From NCBI GenBank assembly GCA_031216915.1, contig CM062289.1:388532674-388596673 (forward strand): 64,000 nucleotides of DNA. The letters run 5' to 3'. Made by a program: the position numbers and the translations under genes. Positions within the stretch are counted from its first letter, which is position 1, and each line of letters begins with the position of its first letter. This DNA comes from Pictodentalium vernedei (taxonomy: Eukaryota; Mollusca; Scaphopoda; Dentaliida; Dentaliidae). Of this stretch, positions 1 to 9,904 are shown piece after piece. The notes under the pieces were generated by a model. It saw only the letters and a program-made list of their open reading frames with translations. It made no database searches and had not been told where the DNA came from.

Positions 1-479
1 TTATCTTCTCTGGAAACAGAATGATGGAGGTCTTACAATTTAAAGTTTTCTATTTATTTTTTGCCACAGAAGAACGAATCGGGCTGTAGCTCAGTAAGTT
101 CAGGCGTTCACTTTGCTGTATGAAAAGTTCGTGTTCAATGCGATGTGTGTTCAAAACCCACCTGTTCTTAGATTTTTCTCATTATCCTAACACACACATT
201 TTTCGCTTTGTTCTGGTTGCATCTTCGTCTATAGTGCATGTTTTCGCAAATTATCTGGCCAAAAGGCTGGAATACTCCACAATCAGTATATTTAAACAAA
301 AATGTTGGAAAACAACCAATTGCCCCCAAAAGACAGACCATTACGCTGCAGGCCATATTGTAAAATTAGGGGCGCTATTATGTTGCAAAAATTAAGTCAA
401 ACTAGAGAAACAGAATTTACTGCACCCAGTAAATTCAAGTCTGTTTGAAAAGGTTTAAAGTATCAGGAATAAACTATAA

Positions 480-3400
480 ACCATCAAGTGTAGACTCATT
501 TGGTGTTAGTTCCAGGACCATTCATCATACCATGATTGAGATATGAGCATGACCCACTTTCAAAAATGTTGGCTACGCCCACTTTTTTAACATAAAAATG
601 CATGTATGGACCTCAGGAATTCTTTGGGATGGGGGGGGGGGTAAAAAAAATGTGATTTCCAGTAATTATGAAAAATACACTTAATGACCCTAGGTGATCT
701 CCTTGACCCTGACCCATATTTGGAATCTCCATCAAGTGTCTACTCATTTGGTGTTAGTCCCGGGCCCATTCATCATACCAGGCTTGAGATATGAGCGTGA
801 CCCACTTTTACAAATTTTTGTCACGCCCACTTTATTTTACATCAAAATGCACGTGTGTATGTCAGGAATACTTTAGGGGATCAAAAAATGTGATTTCCAG
901 CAATTCTGAAAAATGCACGCAATGACCCATAGTTGACCTCCGTGACCTTGACACATATTTTGAATCTCCATCGAGTATCGACTCATTTGGTGTTGGTCCT
1001 AGGTCTGTAGGTCATACCACGCCTGAGATATGGGCGTGACCCACTTTCTAAAATTTTGGCCACGCCCACTTTTTTACGTAAAAATTTAAGTGTGTATGTC
1101 AGGAATACTTTAGGAGATCAAAAAATGTGATTTCCAGCAATTGTGAAAATGCACTCAATGACCCCTAGGTGACCTCTGTGACCTTGACCCATATTCTGAA
1201 TCTCCATCATGTGTCGACTCACTTGGTGTTGGTCCCAGATCCATACATCATACCACGCCTGAGAAATGGGTGTCACCCACTTTCAAAAGTTGTGGCCACG
1301 CCCACTTTTTTACGTAAAATGCATGTGTGTCCGTCAAGAAGACTTTAGCGGATCAAAAAATGTGATTTCCAGCAATTCTGAAAAAATGCACTCAATCACC
1401 CCTAGGTGACCTCAGTGATCTTGACACATATTTTGAATCTCCATCAAGTGTCGACTGATTTGGTGTTGGTCCCAGGTCCATATGTCATGCCACTCCTGAG
1501 GTATGGGCGTGACCCACTTTCAAAAATTTTTTGGCCACGCCCACTTTTTCATGTCAAAATGCATCTGTGCACATCAGGAATGCTTTAGGGGGTCAAAAAA
1601 TGTGTTTTCCAGCAATTCTGAAAAATGCACTCAATGACCCCTAGGTGGCCTCCGTGACCTTGATCCATATTTTGAATCTCCATCAAGTGTCGACTGATTT
1701 GGTGTTGGTCCCAGGTCTGTAGGTCATACCACGCCTGAGATATGGGCGTGATCCACTTTCAAAAATTTTGACCACGCCCACTTTTTTTACGTCAAAATGC
1801 TTGTATGTACATCAGGATTACTTTAGGGTGGTCTAAAAATGTGATTTCCAGCAATTCTGAAAAATGCACTCAATGACCCCTAGGTGGCCTCCGTGACCTT
1901 GATCCATATTTTGAATCTCCATCAAGTGTCACCTCATTTGGTGTTGGTCCCAGGTCCATATGTCATACCACGCCTGAGGTATGGGCGTGACCCACTTTCA
2001 AAAATTTTTTGACCACGCCCACTTTTTTACGTCGAAATGCAAGTGTGTACGTCAGAAATACTTTAGGGGGTCAAAAAATGTGATTTCCAGCAATTCTGAA
2101 AAATGCACTCAATGACCACAAGGTGACCTCTGTAACCTTGACCCATATTTAGAATCTCCATCAAGTGTCGACTCATTTGGTATTGGTCCCAGATCCATAC
2201 GTCATACCACGCCTGAGTAATGGGCGTGACCCACTTTCAAAAATTTTGGCCACGCCCACTTTTTTACGTCAAAATGCATGTGTGTACGTCAGGAAGACTT
2301 TAGGGGATAAAAAAATGTGATTTCCAGCAATTCTGAAAAATACACTCAATGACCCCTAGGTGTCCTCTGTGAGCTTGACCCATATTTTGATTCTCCATCA
2401 AGTGTCGACTCTTTTGGTGTTGGTCCCAGGTCCATACGTCATACCATGCCTGAGATATGGCCGTGACCCACTTTCAACAATTTTGGCCACGCCCACTTTT
2501 ATACATCAAAATGCATGTGTGTATGTCAGGAATACTTTAGGGGATCAAAAAATGTGATTTCCAGCAATTCTGAAAAATGCACTCAATGACCCCTAGTTGA
2601 CCTCCGTGACCTTGACCCATATTTTGAACCTCCATCAAGTGTCGACTCTTTTGGTGTTGGTCCCAGGTCCATACGTCATACCATGCCTGAGATATGGGCG
2701 TGACCCAGTTTCAAACATTTTGGCCACGCCCACTTTTTTACGTCAAAATGCTTTTGTGTACGTCAGGAATACTTTAGGGGTCAAAAAATGTGATTTCTAG
2801 CAATTCTGAAAAATGCCCTCATTGACCCCTAGGTGACCTCCGTGACCTTGACCCATATTTTAAATCTCCATCAAGTGTCGACTCATTTGGTGTTGGTCCC
2901 AGGTCCACACGTCATACCACTCCTGAGGTATGGGCGTGACCCACTTTCAGAAATATTTTGGCCACGCCCACTTTTTTTACGTCAGAATGCATGTGTGTAC
3001 GTCAGGAATACTTTAGGTGGTCAAAAAATGTGATTTCCAGCAATTCTGAAAAAATGCACTCAATGACCCCTAGGTGACCTCTCTCTGTGACCTTGATCCA
3101 TATTTTGAATCTCCATAAAGTGTCGACTCATTTGGTGTTGGTCTCAGGTCCATACATCATACCACCCTGAGATATGGGCGTGACCCACTTTCAAAAACTT
3201 TGATCACGCCCACTTTTTCACGTCAAAATGCATGTGTGTATGTCAGGAATACTTTAAGGGGGTAAAAAAATTTGATTTCCAGCAATTCTGAAAAATGCAC
3301 TCAATGACCCCTAGGTGACCTCCGTGACCTTGACCCATATTTTGAATCTCCATCAAGTGTCGACTCATTTCGTGTTGGTCCCAAGTCCATATGTCATACC

Positions 3401-4790
3401 CTGTCTGAGATATGGGCGTGACCCACTTTCAAAAATTTTGGCCACGCCCACTTTTTTACGTCAAAATGCATGTGTGTACTTCAGGAATACTTTAGGGGGT
3501 CAAAAATGTGATTTTCAGCAATTCTGAAAAATGCACTCGATGCCCCCTAGATGACCTCCGTGACCTTGACACATATTTTGAACCTCCATCGAGTGTCGAC
3601 TCATTTGTTGTTGGTCCCAGGTCTGTAGGTCATACCACGCCTAAGATTTAGGCCACGCCCACTTTTTACGTCAAAATGCATGTGTGTACGTCAGGAATAC
3701 TTTAGGGGGTCAAAAAATGTGATTTTCAGCAATTCTGAAAAATGCACTCAATGACCCCTAGATGACCTCCGTGACCTTGACACATATTTTGAACTTCCAT
3801 CGAGTGTCGACTCATTTGTTGTTGGTTCCAGGTCTGTAGGTCATACCACGCCTGAGATATGGGCGTGACCCACTTTCAAAAATTTTGGCCACGCCCACTT
3901 TTTTACATAAAAATGCATGTGTGTAAGTCAGGAATACTTTAGGGGGTCAAAAAATGTGTTTTCCAGCAATTCTGAAAAATGTACTCAATGACCCCTAGGT
4001 GGCCTCTGTGACCTTGACCCATATTTTGAACCTCCATCAAGTGTCGACTCATTTGTGTTGGTCCCAGGTCCATAGGTCATTCCATTCTTGAGATATGGGC
4101 GTGACCCACTTTCAAAAAATTTGGCCACTCCCACTTTTTTTCGTCAAAATGCATGTATGTACGTCAGGAATACTTTAGGGGGTCAAAAATGTGATTTCTA
4201 GCAATTGTGAAAAATGCACTCAATGACACCTAAGTGACCTCTGTGACCTTCACCCATATTTTGAATCTCCATCAAGTGTCGCCTCGTTTGGTGTTGATCC
4301 CAGGTCCATACGCCACACCACACCTGAGATATGGGCGTGACCCACTTTCAAATTTTTTGGCCACGCCCACTTCTTTTACGTCAAAATGCATGTGTGTATG
4401 TCAGGAATACTTTAGGGGATCAAAAAATGTGATTTCCAGCAATTCTGAAAATTCACTCAATGACCCCTAGGTGACCTCCGTGACCTTGACCCATATTTTG
4501 AATCTCCATCAAGTGTCGACTCATTTCGTGTTGGTCCCAGGTCCATGCGTCATACCACGCCAGAGATATGGGCGTGACCAACTTTCAAAAATTTTGGCCA
4601 CGCCCACTTTTTTTACGTCAAAATGCATGTGTGTACGTCAGGAATACTTTAGGGGTAAAAAAATGTGATTTCCAGCAATTCTGAAAATGCACTCAATGAC
4701 CCCTAGATGACCTCCGTAACCTTGACCCATATTTTGAACCTCCATCGAGTGTCGACTTATTTGGTGTTGGTCCCAGGTCTGTAGGTCATA
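480..4790 (+). repeat. 237-bp satellite, about 18 copies (long unit A)
   Basis: About 18 tandem copies of roughly 237 bp plus a partial first copy. The segment reading CTTGACCCATATTTTGAA recurs near 703, 939, 1181, 1416, 1654, 1893, 2131, 2371, 2608, 2845, 3088, 3326, 3563, 3769, 4009, 4248, 4482 and 4717. The copy starting near 3563 is shorter, having lost about 30 bp near 3652. Conserved blocks are CCCCTAGGTGACCTCCGTGA, GGTGTTGGTCCCAGGTCC, ATATGGGCGTGACCCACTTT, TTTGGCCACGCCCACTTTTT and ATGTGATTTCCAGCAATTCT. Runs of 60-78 codons open in each copy are an effect of the repeat, not genes. Edge copies (the first two) are the most diverged, as expected for satellites homogenised from the centre. 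Confidence 0.95.
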
Positions 4791-4838
4791 GAGAAAAATA
4801 AAAGAAGAAAAAAGAAAAATTAACTGTGCAAAAACAAT

Positions 4839-4861
4839 AGTCTGTGTGTTTCACACAGACT
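4839..4861. repeat. Perfect 10-bp hairpin at the end of the satellite
   Basis: AGTCTGTGTG (4839-4848) and CACACAGACT (4852-4861) are exact reverse complements separated by TTT. The hairpin lies in a short A-rich spacer between the 237-bp satellite and the first element. In long unit B only the right arm survives (near 22980), because the deletion ends within the hairpin. Confidence 0.8.
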
Positions 4862-6334
4862 AACTAGAGAAACCCCGGCTATGGTATGTGGAACATCCTC
4901 CCATGGTCCTTTATAATTGTGTGAAGATTGATGACTGTGGCCCTAACAGTCTTCGAGTTATTGGCTTGGGCACACACACACATGGACACACACACGGACG
5001 GACGCGCACACTTCAATCACTATATGCCACCCGACTTTAGTCAGGGGGGTGGGGGGGGGGGGCATAAAAAGAAATCTTTGAGTCCCAAAGTGGGTCTGAC
5101 TGAACCCCAAAATATTTGTTCTCATAGCACAGTGATAACAAAGGCACCCAAATACACTCATTCCTGTCACAATGTGATTGATAACAAAGGTACCCAAGAA
5201 GTTTTGTGAAGATCGGTTCATAAATACAGCCTCTAGCCCGAGTCGTATTGACACATGCACTTACTGTGTATTTGTAGCACTGAATAAATCAAAAGTTCAT
5301 CTAATTTGCATAATTTCTGCTCGAGAAAAAAAAACCCGTAATAAAGGTGATGTATCCCATGGTACTAAACATTCATACAAAAATTTATTCAAATCAGAAC
5401 TTTCATACATAAGTTCTGTACCAGTTTTTCTTGAAGCAATAATTAAAGTACAAAATGGCTGCTGGTGGACATCTTGAATTTCGGACTGCACCCAAAACCA
5501 CTCGTTCCCGTCCCACGCTAATAACAAAGGTACCCAAGAAGTTTCGTAAAGATCAGTTCATAAATACAGCTTCTAGCCCGAGCCGTATTGGCATTTGCAG
5601 TTACAGTGCTTAAAGTAGCATTAAATAGATCAAAGTTAGTCTAATTGGCATAATTTATGTACGAGAGAAAAAAACGTATTATATGTGATGTATCCCACGG
5701 TACTAAACATTCACACAAAAAATTATTCAAATCAGTGCTTTCATATGGAAGTTCTGCGCAAAAATCTGACTGCACCTAATTTTGTACAAAATGGCTGCCA
5801 GCGGCCATCTTGAATTTCAGAACGACCCCAAAACACTCCTTCTCGTCCCACGGTGATAACAAAGGTACCCAAGAAGTTTCGTAAAGATCGGTTCATAAAT
5901 ACGGCCTCTAGCCCGAGCCGTATTGGTATTTGCACTTACAGTTCTGAAAGTAACACTAATTAAATCAAAAGTTAGTCTAATTTGCATAATTTACACACGA
6001 GAAAAAAACCGGGTTATATGTGATGTATTCCATGGTACTAAACATTCATACAAAAACTATTCAAATCCGAGCTTTCATATGGAAGTTCTACGCCAAAAAA
6101 AATCTGATTGCACCTAATTTTGTACAGAATGGTTGCCAGTGGTCATCTTGAATTTCGGACCGGGCCCCAAGACACTTGTTCTCGTCTCACAGTGACAAAA
6201 AAGGTACCCAAGAAGTTTTGTTTCATAAATACGGCCTCTAGCCCGAGCCATGTGTACGGCACGACAGACAGACGGACAGACAGACGACGGGCCATGACAA
6301 TACCGCGAATTTGGCTTTGCCAAAGTTGAGCTAA
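4862..6334 (+). mobile_element. Pearl-like (HINE/Helitron-related, non-autonomous) element, copy A
   Basis: The architecture has three parts. First, core repeats of about 330 bp anchored by ACAAAGGTACCCAAGAAGTT near 5187, 5519 and 5848, with a shorter one near 6195. Second, an ACAG/ACGG microsatellite at about 6261-6290. Third, a terminal hairpin TTTGGC-TTT-GCCAAA (6310-6324) followed by GTTGAG and CTAA (6331-6334). Tandem core, (ACGG)-type microsatellite and short 3' end is the plan of the bivalve 'pearl' elements. A 3' hairpin followed by CTRR is the Helitron signature. It has no coding capacity, so it would be non-autonomous. The exact left end is not clear; 4862-5118 contains the 3' part of another element. 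Family assignment is from memory. Confidence 0.6.
4958..5072 (+). mobile_element. Fragment of a third element: ACGG microsatellite plus G/C hairpin end
   Basis: A (CA)n run with ACACGGACGGACG (4991-5004) is followed by CTATATGCCACCCGACTTT and a long G run ending GGGCATAAAA. ATGCC (5024-5028) pairs with GGCAT (5061-5065), and GACT with AGTC in the centre. This is again a microsatellite followed by a hairpin end, but the end sequence differs from those of the other two elements, so I read it as the 3' end of another family. The G run varies in length between A and B (matching hairpin arms at 23155-23159 and 23190-23194). Confidence 0.4.
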
Positions 6335-6461
6335 AAATGGACTAAGTTTGACAACCAGTAGTTTTGTAAAATATTGAGGCAAGTCAAAATTCTGACAATA
6401 CGCACACATCTGGAAAATGTAGAAACATCCTCTGAAATAAAAAAGTAATACCTTGAAAATT
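6335..6461. other. Spacer between the two elements of long module A
   Basis: A 127-bp AT-rich stretch after the CTAA end of the first element and before the ACAAGAGGCC start of the second. It might be target DNA or the undefined left edge of the second element. I see no motif in it. Its counterpart in long unit B is about 24464-24590. Confidence 0.4.
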
Positions 6462-7752
6462 ACAAGAGGCCTCACGGGGCGTGAAGCGCTCATCTTGAAC
6501 AGAACACACTTTAAACAAAGTCCAAGAATTAGCACATTAAGCAAGCCATCTCCATAGGCTACACTCTCAACTCTTGAGTCCCTCAGGTGTGACAAAAATA
6601 ATACGGGCATCATGCCTTTTCTTCAGTTGATCATAAAGTTAAATTTAGAGCTCCCCAATGAAGCCCCTTGATACAACCTTTGTAGATTAATCCTAGTTAC
6701 ACACCTCTAGAGGGTACTGAATATAAATTTTTTAAATCTTCAGCAAAAATGGCCAATTCCGGCTTCATAGGGAGCCCAAATATTAACCCAAGCAATCGAT
6801 TTGAACACAGCTGAATCTGACTTCCCTAGAGATGTTGTGTACCAAATATAAAAGCATTCTGACTGTTGGATCTGAAGAAGAGAAATTTTAAAGAAATTTC
6901 TTCATATTGCATCAAGTTGAAATTTGGGCTACCACAGCGAGCCCAAATATTAACCTATGGATCCGATTTGAACAAAGTTGAATCTGACCCCCCCCCCCCC
7001 CCCCCTCCCCAGAGATGTTGTATACCAAATATGAAAGCATTCTGACTAGTGGATCTGAAGAAGAAGATTTTTGAAGAAATTCCCTCATATTGTACTAAGA
7101 TAAATTTCAGGTTCCCATATGGAGCCCAAATATTAACCCAGGCACTCGAATTGAACAAACTGGAATATGCCCCCCCCCCCCCCCCCCCCCCAGAGGTGTT
7201 GTATACCAAATATATTAAAGCATTCCGACTGGTGGATCTGAAGAAGAAGATTTTTAAAGAAATTTCCTCATATTGCACTAAGTAAAAAATTGGGCTACCA
7301 TAGCGAGCCCAAATATATACCTAGGGATCTGATTTGAACAAACTTGAATCTGACCCCCATGTTGCATACCAAATATGAAAGCATTCTGACTGGTGGATCT
7401 GAAGAAGATGATTTTTTTTAAATTCCCTCCCCCGCCCCCCCATATTGAAGAAAGTTAAAATTCGGGCTTCTCTAGGAAGCCCAAATATCAACCTAGAGAC
7501 TTGGTTTTAACAATCTTGAATCTGACCCTCGTAACAATGATGCATACCAAACATTAAGAGATTCTGACTGGTGGTTCTGAAGAAGAAGATTTTTAAAGAA
7601 TATTCCCCATATAACCCTATGTTAAAAATTCGGTGCTTTCATATGGAAGTTCTGCGCAAAAATCTGACTGCACCTAATTTTGTACAAAATGGCTGGTGAG
7701 CCCAAATATGAACCGATGAGCTTTTTTATTACAACAAACTTGCATCTACCCC

Positions 7753-7784
<32 letters not shown>

Positions 7785-8545
7785 CACCTATGAATGTGGT
7801 ATACCAAATATCAAAAGATTCTTATGATTGGTTCTGGAAAAAAAATATTTTTTTTTTATTTTTGCAAATATGCTGACTCAGCACTTTTTTGATGCCCATT
7901 ACAGAACACCCTAACTAACATAACCGATGGCAATTTTTTCACCACTCAGTTCTACTGGTCCTGGGGATATTTCATACCAAATAACAGCTCTCTGTTCCGT
8001 GTGGTTTGGGAAATATGGGCGTTTGAAAATATTTCGATTTTTAGCTCCCAGGTTTCGCATGGGGATGCGGGAATTATTTTTTTTTTGCATGGGTCAAGTA
8101 CTTATGACCCAATAATACCACATACGAAATTTGGTTCATACCGGACCATCGGTTAAGAAAATAGAAATTTTGGGCGGGGTCAAAAATCTTACCCCACCCA
8201 TTACAAACCAAATATTGCTTCACGAATTTAGTTTGAAAAAAGTTGATTCTAGTCCCCAAAAGGAAGTTCCATAGCAAATGTCAAGTCATTGTACTCACTG
8301 GTTCTTGAGAAAAAGATTTTGAAAATATTTTGGAGCATTTTCCCCTCTCCCTTCCTATGGGACTGGGCATGTTGAGTTGAACAAAAATGCAACGCCCCTT
8401 TGGAATCATCACTCACACAAACTTTCACTTGAATTGGTTTAGTGGCTTTGGAGGAGAAGACCAAAAAAAATGGTGTTGACGCACGGCTGACGACGGACGG
8501 AGAGTGATGAGATTAGCTCAGCTTGACTTCGTCAAGATGAGCTAA
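6462..8545 (+). mobile_element. Helentron/pearl-like element with matching inverted termini, copy A
   Basis: The left end reads ACAAGAGGCCTCACGGGGCG, then TGAAGCGCTCATCTTGA. GCTCATCTTGA (6488-6498) is an exact inverted copy of TCAAGATGAGC (8532-8542) at the right end. The right end is a hairpin with 16-nt arms, one mismatch and a TTC loop (8512-8546) that contains CTAA (8542-8545). Inside are six core repeats marked by GCCCAAATAT near 6772, 6939, 7122, 7305, 7477 and 7698 (period about 170-183 bp), then a degenerate stretch. Next come an ACGG-type microsatellite (about 8483-8500) and the terminal hairpin. No protein is encoded. Helentrons are known for left-end inverted copies of the 3' hairpin region. 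The left motif resembles one common in bivalve genomes (from memory). Confidence 0.6.
7633..7695 (+). repeat. 63-bp segment of the pearl-like core inside the second element (A)
   Basis: Bases 7633-7695 are identical over 63 nt to 5735-5797, which belongs to the core of the upstream pearl-like element. The segment is embedded in the sixth core repeat of the second element, where it lengthens the spacing to about 221 bp. It is also present in copy B (near 25780-25842), so the exchange predates the duplication of the long unit. B's donor segment near 23868 has one C-to-T difference. Confidence 0.85.
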
Positions 8546-8671
8546 TAAGAGAGGTTAGACGGACAAACAATATACCCTATATGCAGAAAGATAGAGGGAA
8601 AGACAGAGGTAAAACAATATGTCCCCTGACTATTCGTTGTGGGCATAACAAGGACATACGTCAATTGTAAC

Positions 8672-8868
8672 CAGACCGTCCAAGGCAGCCACTTGAAATT
8701 CTGAGAATGTGTTCTACTATCCACGCTCGACAGTTTAGTATCTTTCTTGAGTCCTGTGACCGGGTGAAAACACCGTGGATGTACCCATAAGAGAAGTCTC
8801 AAATCTGCAAGGGTTAAACGTTTATTAATAACATGATACAAAACTAGAAGGGTGGTTGGTACTGCAGG
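8672..8868 (+). repeat. Diverged duplicate segment, left member
   Basis: The segment from CCAGACCGTCCAAGGCAGCC through GTGACCGGGTGAAAACACCG and TCTCAAATCTGCAAGGGTT is a diverged copy of 9515-9622 plus 9843-9904. The two members share the order of blocks and a small GTG..CAC hairpin, but the right member has an extra 220 bp between the blocks. The same pair is in long unit B (about 26809-27005 and 27653-28042). Confidence 0.7.
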
Positions 8869-8989
8869 CAGGTCATAACAAGTCTACTCTCCGGTACATG
8901 TACAGTAGATTGTGGAGAGAGTTTTCAGAGTAGCGACTCGAAATTTTCAATGTTTGTTCTGAAAGCTCTGCCCAACTCGACCTGTGCCT

Positions 8990-9323
8990 GAAAAATCCAA
9001 CAACCGAGCGCATAGCCCGTGGGAGCCTCACGTGCATGCGCACACGCTCTTTTGGAATTGGGCTTGAGGAATGCGCAATTCGAGTCGACTTTCCAGGCAT
9101 CCGATGGAGCAACTATTCGTGAATGCTGAGTGAAAATTTCGTGAAAATCCGCGGAGAATTCGCTGACATATAGCGTTTTTGAAGAGAGGAGGTAATTTTC
9201 TGAATTTGGTCTTTGTCAAGTCGGAGCGAAAGAAGAGGGTGGGAATGGGCACAATCTCTCGTGGTGCCGCCTCTCTGGGGTAGGTCCACTTAAAAGTTAC
9301 AATAGAGCGTGACTGACGGAGAG
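8990..9323 (+). promoter_or_regulatory. Promoter-like CpG-bearing stretch (tentative)
   Basis: This stretch has more CpG and GC than its surroundings. It contains a CACGTG E-box (9029-9034) directly followed by CATGCGCA (9035-9042, NRF1-like) and a second ATGCGCAA near 9071. It lies just upstream of a possible first exon on the + strand. No TATA box is obvious. The motifs are short and could be chance; nothing shows that it is transcribed. The same stretch is in long unit B (about 27128-27461). Confidence 0.22.
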
Positions 9324-9430
9324 ATGGCTGTAAATCAAAGTAATTTCTTTAAGAACAGCACCCAGGGATCTCATCGCAACCTTGAAACCTATGAGAATCA
9401 TCCGAAGTTAAAAGTGAAAAGAAAACGGCG
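9324..9430 (+). other. Possible orphan first coding exon with a basic tail and splice donor
   Basis: An ATG at 9324 in a fair context (G at +4) opens 35 codons. They end in a strongly basic run, KLKVKRKR, that resembles a nuclear localisation signal. At 9431 the sequence reads GTGAGTAGG, a consensus splice donor following CGGCG. Without splicing the frame meets TGA at 9432-9434 and gives a 36-residue peptide. The same ATG (27462) and donor (27569) are in long unit B without change, but the two copies are so recent that this says nothing about selection. I do not recognise the peptide. If real, it is the captured 5' end of a gene whose other exons are not in the window. Confidence 0.22.
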
Positions 9431-9514
9431 GTGAGTAGGTTTTTGGCGGGAAAAGATCAATGAGAATTTGCATATAAGACATTAAAATAGCACTTCAGGC
9501 ATACGCTCACTGTG

Positions 9515-9904
9515 TCCAGACCGCTGAAGGCAGCGACTTGCAATTTCCAGAACATGTTCTACGAAGCCTGGCCGACATTTTAGCATAAAATCGAGTGTTC
9601 TGGCCGCGTGGAAAATACCACGCCTCGCGTGGAAACCATGGGGACGGTTCGTAGCCACTTTATTTTCAATGCAATGAAATTTCCATTCATAATTTACCTG
9701 TCAACGGCAGAGTTTGGCATTATTTCTGTCTGATGAACTGCTCAACTTTAACTATTTGCACCTTTATATAGGACCGAAAGATCACTACATGCATACCAAT
9801 ATTCAGGTACTGATTTTACGAAAATAACATTTATTTCAACAGTACCCACTTGGGAACTCTCAAATCTGCCAAGGATTAAACTTTTAATAATAACATGTAA
9901 AACA
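9515..9904 (+). repeat. Diverged duplicate segment, right member
   Basis: Matches 8672-8868 in two blocks. The first (9515-9622) starts TCCAGACCGCTGAAGGCAGC and contains the 12-bp palindrome AGAACATGTTCT (9549-9560) and a hairpin GCGTGG-AAAATA-CCACGC. The second (9843-9904) contains CTCTCAAATCTGCCAAGG and TTAATAATAACATG. Sequence divergence is far greater than between long units A and B, so this duplication is older than the array. Confidence 0.7.

Noticed and set aside
694..4668. Series of 60-78-codon frames beginning MTSVTLTHILNLHQVST
   Set aside because: They are one frame of the 237-bp satellite read repeatedly. Several start at non-ATG codons and lengths shift with indels in each copy.
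480..4790. CRISPR-like regular repeats
   Set aside because: The period is about 237 bp with the whole unit repeated and no unique spacers, in eukaryotic sequence. It is a satellite.
6143..6613. 156-codon minus-strand frame
   Set aside because: It runs across the core repeat, microsatellite, terminal hairpin and spacer of two elements, so it cannot be a single coding unit. No motif was recognised.
6955..7285. Frames with poly-glycine or poly-proline
   Set aside because: The glycine and proline runs are translations of homopolymer C/G tracts whose length differs between the two long units.
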